Positions 25,601 through 36,208 of a DNA stretch of 64,000 bases are shown here, one piece after another. The translations under genes and the position numbers were made by a program. Each line of letters opens with the position of its first letter. The first letter of the stretch is position 1. The notes beneath the pieces are model-generated. The model made no database searches. It saw nothing but the letters and a program-made list of their open reading frames with translations, and was not told the DNA's origin. The DNA is from Littorina saxatilis (taxonomy: Eukaryota; Mollusca; Gastropoda; Littorinimorpha; Littorinidae): contig NC_090259.1 of NCBI RefSeq assembly GCF_037325665.1, positions 33,341,238 to 33,405,237 of the forward strand, given 5' to 3'.

Positions 25601-28600
25601 TTGATGTACATCTTTGTGTTGTTTAAGTGTGTATATTTTGTACAGCTATTTAATTGATATATAATCTTTGTGTGGTTTAGGTGTGTGTACGAGAGAGCCC
25701 CCGTTTTACATCGTGACGGAGTTCATGCCGCACGGCAACTTGCTGGACTACTTGCGCGGTAGCAACAAGGAGGAGATCGGCCCCACCGCCCTCATGTACA
25801 TGGCCACACAGATCGCTTCAGGCATGGCGTACCTGGAAGTCAGAATGTTTATTCACAGGTGAGCAGGTGTATGCAGCTTACCTGGCTGCTTAGTACAGTT
25901 ATTGGGGTGGGGGGTAGAGAAACTATGTTTCTTTCGACCTGCTGGTGAGAAGACATCTTCAAGCAGAAGACACTTGTGCGGGGAATCAAGTTGAGCTGTC
26001 ATTTCCAGGGTGGTTAGAATCTGAAAACACTATAAAACGGATTGACAGTCTGTTGACAGTCTGTTGACAGAGGGTTTATTTGCACAAATGTCAAGGGGTC
26101 ACTCGCACAAGATGCTTAGCCAGATTCTTCTTCTTCTTCTTCTTCTTCTTCTTCTTCTTTTTCTTCTTTTTCTTCTTCTTCTTCTTCTTCTTCTTCTTCT
26201 TCTTCTTCTTCTTCTTCACTCATGGGCTGAAACTCCCACGTTCACTCATGGTTTTACATGTGGTTTTTTTTTACGTGTATGACTGTTTTTACCCCGCCAT
26301 TCAGGCAGCCATGCGCCGCTTTCAGGGAGAGCTAGATTCTGTGAGAGCTGCAATCTATACTTCTTAAAAATACGAGTAAAAGCAAATCCAAGTGCAAACG
26401 CTGCCTGTTCATGGGTCTCTGAAGCTAACATCTGTTTACATACTGAGACACTTGCAATTGAGGCGTTCTTTCGACACTACAGTAAAACCTGAGTCTAGCG
26501 GACCCTTGTTGTAACGGCCACCTGCTACATACGGACAGTTTATCATGGCACGAACACGATTTCAACAATAACTAACCTTTAACGGGCGGACACCTGCCAC
26601 TTACGGACGCGGACACGATTTTTCGGACCGTAGGAAGTGTAAACACTGTCACAAACGGACACAACGTACATAAAAACGCAACTTCGAAAACTCGACTGTT
26701 ATGCAGTCAGTGCTCGGCAGCCGTAGCCGTAGCACAAATGGTTGTTGATTGGTTGTCCTGTCCCTTTTCTGACCAATCAGTGGCTTGTTTAGATGGAGAC
26801 CCACTTTCGCTCACTCACTTTCGCTTCGCTCACTTTCGCTTTTCCGCATTGTGGATACAGTCACAACCAAAAGCAACAGTAGACTACTGTGTTTGAAAAT
26901 GGAATCTCCAGCAGGAAAAAGAAAAGCGTTGACTTTAGAGCAGCCTTGAAAAAACTAGATAGCGGCCAATCATGCCGAGATGTGGCGAAGGAGATGGGAT
27001 GTGGTAAAACACAGATCGCGAGGATCAAATCGGAAAAAGAAGACGTGATGAAGGAGTGGGAGTCAGGTGCGCGAATCGACCAAAAAACTGTGAAACGTCG
27101 GGAAACGCAATATGAAGACCTGAACAACGTGGTATGGGAGTGGTTTTGTACTGCAAGATCGAAGAATCTGCCTGTCAGTGGACCATTTATCATTTACCAC
27201 TCCCCCCTCCTACTAATCTCTCTCTCGATCTCTCTCTCTTTGTAAGCAATCGTTCGAAGGAAACAATAGTTCACACAGCTAAATTTTTGTTCCATGCATT
27301 TATGCTGAGACTAGAAAAACTGAATGAAACAAGAGCTGACCCAATTTGGTCGAGACACACTGCGGAATTTCCCGTTGAATGACTGATGAAGAGTCAGCTA
27401 TTTTTAGCTTTGTGACGTCCGACTTGCATAAGTTTGAATGCACAGTGTGTGTAGGGAACGGGGTAGGTGGGGGGGGGGGGGGATGTTGTTGTTGTTGTTG
27501 TTTGCTACATGTATCATTTGTTTACTCACATTTTCAGTGAGTCTCATGTTCAATCCAATAAATACATACTACAGGACTGACAAAAAGTGTCTTGTTCATT
27601 TTACGTGCTCTTTGTAAAATATTGCCCCGGCCCCTCCACCTGTGAAGAAGGGACACCTGTCTAATAGGGACACTATTACCATTCCCCAAGGGTGTCCGTT
27701 AGAGACAGGTTTTACTGTATTGTTTTCTTCATTTTTATTTTCCCTTAATTGTCCCATCGCTGAGAAATTTGGGGCACTTCTTCCCAGTGGAAAGCTAGCA
27801 GCAACAGAGTGGCGCTACCCAGGTGTGTGCGTGTTTAGGTGTAATCAGCCACCTGTAATTATGGCAGAATGACCGAGGTCTTTTACGTGCCACAGTGGTG
27901 ACACGGGGGCGGAACAAGGATACCTCTCTAGGTCTGCACATAAAGTTGACCCGTGTGCGTCCCAGCCCGTATTCGAATCTGTTACGCTAGGATCACAAAT
28001 CCAGTGCTCTTACCAATTTAGCCCCCAATAACATATCAGACACCACATTGTCAATAACATCATGTTCAAAGTGTTTTCCATCACGTCTAACAGGGATTTA
28101 GCGGCCAGGAACTGCCTGGTGGCGGACACCAACATGGTGAAGGTGGCTGACTTTAGCTTGGCACGTCTGATGAAGGACGACACGTACACTGCACACGCCG
28201 GGGCCAAGTTCCCCATCAAGTGGACTGCACCTGAGGGTCTAGCCTTCAACCGCTTTTCTACCCGCTCTGACGTCTGGGGTGAGTTGTCTGTTTGAGTGAG
28301 AAAGCTGCTTTACAGTATCACTGGTGTAATTTGCGTAACATGTGACTGTGTGTGTGTATGTGTGTGTTCATTAACTGTAGATGTTGATAGGTGTTGTTCA
28401 CACGGTATGGAAAATGTCCACAACGTAACTGAACAATGTTCAATGAAAACAGTGCCACCTATTTTAGCTGTGAAATATGTACTGAAAGTGTTTTTGAGCT
28501 CTGAATTTACTAGACATAGCCTGAGCCATGAAAACAATACAAATTTAATTTAATTCAATTCAATTCAATGCAACTTAATTGTCAATGTAAAACATTCAGA

Positions 28601-31600
28601 AAATTGTCTTCATGCTCGTCATATACAAAATTTACATTGCGAAAAAAACACTGGAACACACAAGAAGGCACAGGAAAATTAGGAATCATCTTTGAATTAA
28701 AATGTATTTCATTTACGTTTTTGCAGCGTTTGGTGTATTACTGTGGGAGCTGGCAACGTACGGCATGTCGCCGTACCCAGGGGTGGACCTGACTGAAGTT
28801 TACCACTTGCTGGAGAGGGGGTACCGCATGGAGCGACCACAGGGTACCCCCGCCGATGTCTATATACTCATGCTGAAATGTGAGTGTCAGGGGTGGGGCA
28901 CTGTCTTCAAGGAATAGATGAATTCCGAAAATAACTCCGGCAGGTTTGCATGGCTTGTGGGAGAGTGACCTTTTCTTGCAAAACCTCGTACAAATATTGG
29001 AGGAGCCAATCACTAGCGAGGGGTGTGAAGGAAACACGTGGAACGGTCACTCTTCCACAGCCAATACAAACCTGACGGATGTACGAGTGTGTGTGTGTAC
29101 ATGTGAGTTATCAGATTATTTGTAAAAACATGGGAACACATTTGAAAACAACAAGACTAGTGATGACATTGACAGATGCAGCTGACTTTCAAAACAGTTG
29201 CAGAGTGTGTAAACTGATAGTGGGGTAGGAACTGTGTAGGAGCATACTGCAGTGGAACCCCCCGTTTAAGACCTCTACACATCTGTGAAAATAAGGTCTT
29301 AGAAAGGAGGGGGTCTTAAAAATGGTGGTAAATTGACAGAGCTTAAAAACAGGAAGTCTGAGAAAACCAGGTCTTAGAAGAGAGGGAGTCTTAAATTAGT
29401 GGGCTCAGTGGGTCTTAATACGGGGGTTCCACTGTAGTGAAAGATAGGGTGAGTAGTGTTAATGGAGGATTCTGTTTTCAGGTTGGCAGTGGGACCCGAA
29501 GGACCGGCCAACGTTCAAGGAGATTCATTACTTATTAGAAAACATGTTTGAGAAATCCAGCATCAGTGAAGGTATGCTTTGCCATTACTTTTTTTTATGA
29601 TTTTTTTTTCTTTTTTTTTTTTTTTAGTTCGAGTTCTGTGTGTCTTTTGTGTTTTTTAAAGTTTTTGTTGTACGTCTGCTTTCTGTCTCTGTTTTCTAAT
29701 CTTCTTTCTTTTATTCATTTCCTAGTCTTTATTTTTTTAATGTTTTTGTTGTTGTTGTTCTATTTTGTATGTTTGATTTTTTCGGTTGTATTTTGTATGT
29801 GTTGTTGGTATGTGATTTTGTTTGTTTGTGTGTTTTGGGGTGTTTTTGCATACTAGACTGGTACTTGCTTGGGTTTTGGTTGTCAAATTGTGATTGCTTT
29901 TTTTCCTATGCATGTCGTTTTTCTTTTCTTCCTCTTCCGGACACTGACTTTTGCTGTATTTTTTTCTATTTCAGTTTTGATTTGGTTTCTCTTATCTTGT
30001 TGGTTTGGTGTTGTTTTTTCTCATTTGTTTGTGTTATCGTTTTTGTACCTCCCGTTTTCTTTGCTGACTATACTAAATTATTTTCTGTTTCTTTCAGTTG
30101 GAATCCTTTGTTTCATCTTTTTTGGGTTTGCTTTTTTGTTGACACGACTGACAGAACAAGAAAGTGTGGTAGAGTAGAAATAGCCAGCTTGAATTGAATG
30201 GCTGAGAATGAACTGATAAAAGTTGCAAAAAACGTAGCATGGGATTTGGCACCTTTTTATTGTTAAAACAACCACTTTTTTGAAGATATTTTACTGCAAA
30301 AACAAAAGACCAGGGATGATTATGAACAGTAAACGTACATTTGTGTAATGATAAAGAAAACGAGAGAAAGGAATCCTGCCAGTGTCAGTTTCAGAACCAG
30401 ATTTTTGAATTCTGGTAGAATAAAACTCTCATGCCGTTCAGTTTAGCACAGTGTGATTTTGCATGCGAGATGATGGTGTGTGGTTGTGTGTCCCACTGCA
30501 CGTCTTTCTTTCTCTGCCAGCCTGCGAGGTCGCACGGAGCGAGGACGAGGCGTAACGCACAGCAGACTGACACAAAAACTGTTCAAAACCCTTCAGGTGT
30601 AGCTCCCGCTGGGGAACACGGCTTCTGCTGCGTCTGATGCAGTAGGACTGACTAGCGGTGCTGTCTTTCAAGGACTAGAGACTGTGTGCGCTGCCTGACC
30701 AACTTCCATACTTAGCCTTGAGATTATTCTCTTTGCTGACAAGGACTCAACCATTCACCCCAAGCTTGCCTGCTGATGGAATACCAGAGACATCAGAACT
30801 TGAAACCAGTAGATTCCTTCTGTGGAAGGCCAGGAAAGCCTGCCTGCAATGAACAAGAAAGGCTTTCCTGTCTACAGTGTGTGTGCGTGTTTCAGAGCTG
30901 GGTGCAAAGTCTCAAAGGTGTGAATTGTCTGTGCCCGTGTTCCCCTAACTTTGACATACGGATGTGTGCCTTGGTGACTATGACAGGATGTGTTGCCTTG
31001 GTGACTATGACAGGATGTGTTGCCTTGGTGACTATGACGTGCATGCCAAGCCTTATGATTTAAACTGCAAAAAGAAAAAACCCCAAAACAATGACAACTA
31101 ACGAGTAGTGGAGTTGTTTGGTGGGGAAAGACTTCATGTGATGTTGATGATATTTATACGCTGCCCACTTCTCCATCCACAGAGGTAGAGAAAGAGTTGG
31201 AAAAGAACGATAAGAGATTGGTGCCCACTTTGCCCTCCAAGAAAGGGAGGCCTTCGACCGCTGACAGTCCCGAGTTCCAGTCAGAGGGGAGAGCTAGCGC
31301 AGGTATGTGACTGTGTTTGTGTGTGTGAGAGTGTGTGTGTCTATAGAGAATACTACATGGCTTGCTGTGTTGTACCAGATTTACACGAGTTGTTTTTTTA
31401 AATATTGAACTGCGAGCGAAAGCGAGCTGTTCACTATTTGAAAAAGCAACGAGTGTAAATCTGGTACGACACAGCAAGCCATGTAGTATTCTGTTTATCC
31501 TACATACTGTACTTACGTGTATTTTACTGAAAATGCCCTGCATTCGAGGCAGCTAAATTGAAGACGCTTGTTTTGGAACCTCGATCTCTTCTAAAGCCTC

Positions 31601-34600
31601 GTGCAATCTATTACGTCAAAGCAAAGAAACGTCACTGAAATGTGGCGTGACGTGTTAGTTCTAAAGATTCATCGAGGGTAATTAGCGAGCGCAATTTGTG
31701 TTTCTATAATGACGTTTGTCTCGGTGACTTTGGCATCATAAGCAGTGGAAAAACAGGTCCCTGCCAGACTTGCTTGACATGACCTCATTTACATGATATA
31801 CACACGTGTGATTTGAACGATTATTATCTCACGGGTGTCTCTCTCACGTATGTAGGATAAGTATGTGTTTGTCTCTGTGTGTATGCGCTCGTGAGAGTAA
31901 GCATGAGCGTGTCTGTCTGTTTCATTGTCATTGCGTATGACTATGAGGGTTCCTACATGTTAGTGTACTTACACAAGATACAAGAAATTGAAGAAATGTT
32001 ATAAAAAGACTTGAATGTCATTTATATACATATATTTCTTATTGATATTGGTTTTTTTTGTTTTTTTTAAATTTATAGGTGTCACTTTGGTAAAAAAAAA
32101 ATTCAAAGTTTTTTTGTGTTTTTTTTTATACTTTTTTTATGAACACTTGTAAACTTTTAACTGTGGGTATTAGTATAACTGTTGACTTGAAAACTTGAGT
32201 GTCTTTACTTCCTCCATATAACCTGAAACCAAATGTGCATTTGAAACTTGAGTGTCTGTACTGCCTCCATATAACCTGAAACCAAACATGCAATGAAATT
32301 TGTTCCTCTCCTGACAAAGGCCCCACCCCTCCTGCCGGTCGCCGCGTTCTCCCCACGCTGGAAGAGACAAACATGACGGACATGAAGCAGGTGTCGGACA
32401 TACTGGCGCGCAAGGCATCCAACAAGAAACGGCCCGGCCCCGTGCCCCCTCGCCGCACCACCTCCGTCAAGGAGCAGCAGGCCTTGGAACAATCAGAGCT
32501 GGACCTGGAGCTCAAATCGCGCATGAAGCTTCAGAAAGCCAAGGTAGAGAACTCCACCGTCCCTGAGGAAGACGAGCGTAGTGGCTCCGTCAAGCAGGAT
32601 GGGTCTCCAAAGATCAGCCGCGAAGAATCCTTCGGGAAAAGCAGCGAGGCTAATTTGAAAGCCGCGCAGATCGACAAGTCCAAGTATCTCATATCCGAGG
32701 CCAACGCACGGTCGTTTGAGCAGGGGACGGCGGAGAGAAGCAGCTCTCGCAAACTGGGGCCTCAAAGCAGCTTTGGCAAGTCAGGGGATGGAGTGGACTC
32801 GTCAAGTTTGCCAGCTGTTGGACAGTATCCCAAGAAAGCCATCCCTCTTCCGCAGCGACCCAGCATCGGGTCGTACAAGAAGATGTCGGACCCCAACCGC
32901 CCTACAGAGCTGCATCACTCCATGTCTGTGGATGACGACAGCGAACAGGTCAGTGTGTTTCTTGGCTTGCTGCTGGACATCAAGTTTGGGAGGGATGGAA
33001 TTAAAGATCAGGTAGTATGGCCTGTTGCCCGTTGGCTTCATCAGGTATTGAGGGGGGGCTGGTAGATTGTGTACTGTGAGGGCAGCTCTTCCACTGAGAG
33101 ATTAATTATCCTTAAACAGTGGAACCCCTCTCATAGGACATCAACAAATCTGAGAAAATCTGCTTTTAGAATAAGAATTGAGGGAGTCTTAAAATGGAGG
33201 TTATGAACAGAAAATCTGAGAAAAGAGGGTCTTAAAAGGGGGGAATCTTAAATTGTTTTTTATTTTAAAAAGGGGGATTCCACTGTACATAACCAATGGA
33301 TTAGAATATCGATGTTAGCCACAGATGTTTTAACAACTGCATATCTTTCAAGTCGCTTGATCGTGACGTGCAGGTGCGTGTGGGCAAGCTGGACGTGGCC
33401 AACGTGTCCAAGGCCATCCATCGCTACGGCACCATCCCCAAGGGCGTGCGCATCGGGGCCTACCTGGAATCGCTGGAGCGTGAACACAACAACCACAGCA
33501 ACGACCGCACCCCCGAGGACGGCGACTCTGAAAACGACCGCGACAGCGTGGCGTCCTGTCCCCCCGCCGTGTCGGAGGTTGTCGGGGATGGGATGAGCCC
33601 AGTGGTGGGGGACGGGACGACGGACGATTCAGATCCGGGCATCAAGCAGGAACCCAACCTGCGTCCCTCAGCCTTTGTCAAGTCCCAGTCTCAGCACGGC
33701 CTGGGGGATAACAACACGGGGATGGGGGTCGGGATGGGGGTCAAGTCTCAGTATTCTGGCATGCTACAGCGCCACAAGTCGGACTTGAGCGACTCAGACT
33801 CGCATCGTTACGAGGCCCCGTGGGGGGATCTTTTCGGGGGGCAGCGTCCGCCCCCCAACCCCAGTGAGAGACTGCAGGTGCAGCAGAACCAGGACGGGGT
33901 GGTGTCCAAGCCCAAACCCAGCCCCCGCTTCTCGCGGCTCATCGGAGACGGGGGGTCAGATCCCTCCTCCACTCAGATGGCTTCCTCCAGGTCTTCGCCG
34001 TCGGGAGAGCCAGAAACTGTGACTGTTGACACCAACGGGGGGCACCGCCCCACCCCACCCTCCTCCTTCGGCACTGACCGCAGTAAGCTGGACTTCTCCA
34101 ACTCCCCCAACAGCCTCTCCTCCTTCAAGACCTTCGGCAAGCCCAGCGTTGTCAAGGAGACCAACCTTGACCTTGTCAACGCGGAAGCCATGTTGGCGGC
34201 GGCGGCGGACTCCTTGCGTCACACGCCCACAGACAACAACACTGGGGGAGGGGACACTGGGATTTATAAACCGGTTCTTCCCCTGATGAAGGGCGCTACG
34301 ATAACGGCTCCCCCCGATACCAGACCCCCTGACCCCATGACCTCTTCCATGGTGGGGGATAAAAAGACAGTGTTATCGTTGTCAGCGGATGACGGGGGTG
34401 ATGCCGCCCCAGTGACCATTGAGAAGATTCTGGAAGCGTCCAATCGCCTGCGAGGTTGTATAGACAAGCTGGCTGTGGCAGGCAACAAAACTAGTACCAA
34501 CTTTATGCTGCTGTCCGAAGAGGTGAGCTTATCTGTGTGTGTGTGCGTGCGTGTGCGTGTGCGTGCATTCATGCATGTGTGTGAGATCTGTTTGTGTGAG

Positions 34601-36159
34601 TGTGTGTATGCACGCTTCATTGATGTGAAAGTAAATTAAAGTTGCACTTTTGTGTGCTTTTTCTCCATGGCGTAGTTGAATGAGTGTGTGTGTGTTGGAC
34701 AGATATTTTGAATGCAAGATGCTGTTCTGTGCATCTGATTTTGGTTGTTTATTTGAATCAGAATGTTATGTTCTTCCCTACTTTAATCTTTCATTTTGTT
34801 GTTAGTACTGGTATCCACATTTCTCTTGAAACTTCACTAAAACCTTTACACTAAGATGGTTCAGACAAGGTTTGCTTCTCTGTATTTACTTGAAAAAGTC
34901 TCGCTCAAACTTGCTTTGCTAGGGCCAACAAAAAAAATAGGTCTGTTTACGGTAACATAGGCCAAAAAAATAGGGTCGGTAGGTCGGGATTTTTTTTTTT
35001 TTTTTTTTTTTTTCCCCAAAAAAAACATTTTTACGTTATTTTGCAAAAAAACCAAAATTTTTTTTTTTCTTCTCCCAAATGCCAAAAAAAGTCTAGGGTC
35101 GCGCGAAAAAAATAGGGTCGGTCGGGTTACCGTAAACAGACCATTTTTTTGTTGTTGGCCTAGAGGCCAGAAAGTGAAACAGAGAGTCCAGTAAACTTGT
35201 CATTACAGTGGAACCCCCCTTTTAATTTAAGACCCCCAATTTCAGACTTTCCCCCTTTTAAGACTGTGCCTTTACACGTAACCTGTGTAAATTTAAGACA
35301 TAAGACATAAGATGATTTATTGTCCATACAATTAAACAATGGATGGAAAAGTGTGGTTCATCTGCTCTTAAAACAACCAAACAACATATGACAACAACCC
35401 TAAATATAACAAGTCGCGTAAGGCGAAATTACAACATTTAGTCAAGCTGTCGAACTAACAGAATGAAACTGAACTCACTGCATTTTTACAGCAAGAGCGT
35501 ATACTCGTAGCATCGTCAGTCCACCGCTCGATGCACAGGCAGTGAAATTGACAAGAAGAGCGGGGTAGTAGTTGCGCTGAGAAGGATAGCACGCTTTTCT
35601 TTATCTCTATTCTTTTTAACTTTCTCAGTGTGTTTTTAATCCAAACATATCACATCTATGTTTTTGGAATCAGGAACCCACAAGGAATAAGATGAAATTG
35701 TTTTTAAATCGATTTCGGAAATTTTATTTTAATAATAATTTTTATATTTTTAATTTTCAGAGCTTGTTTTTAATCCGAATATAACATATTTATATGTTTT
35801 TGGAATCAGAAAATGATGAAGAATAAGATAAACGTAAATTTGGATCGTTTAAAAAAAATTTTTTTTTTTTTTACAATTTTCAGATTTTTAATGACCAAAG
35901 TCATTAATTAATTTTTAAGCCACCAAGCTGAAATGCAATACCGAAGTCCGGCCTTCGTTGAAGATTGCTGGGCCAAAATTTCAATCAATTTGATTGAAAA
36001 ATGAGGGTGTGACAGTGCCGCCTCAACTTTTACAAAAAGCCGGATATGACGTCATCAAAGTTATTTATCGAAAAAAAGAAAAAAACGTCCGGGGATATCA
36101 TTCCCAGGAACTCTCATGTCAAATTTCATAAAGATCGGTCCAGTAGTTTGGTCTGAATC

Positions 36160-36208
<49 letters not shown>

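Noticed and set aside
26064-26367. ORFs with poly-Leu or poly-Phe tracts
   Set aside because: Translation of the (TTC)n microsatellite.
29548-30197. Overlapping long plus-strand ORFs rich in Phe, Leu, Val and Cys, resembling membrane proteins
   Set aside because: They come from a T-rich stretch of Abl intron 10; low complexity, no family match, and open in several frames at once.
32126-32765. Minus-strand ORFs across Abl exon 12
   Set aside because: Antisense shadows of the GC-rich coding exon; the plus frame has the Abl homology and splice sites.
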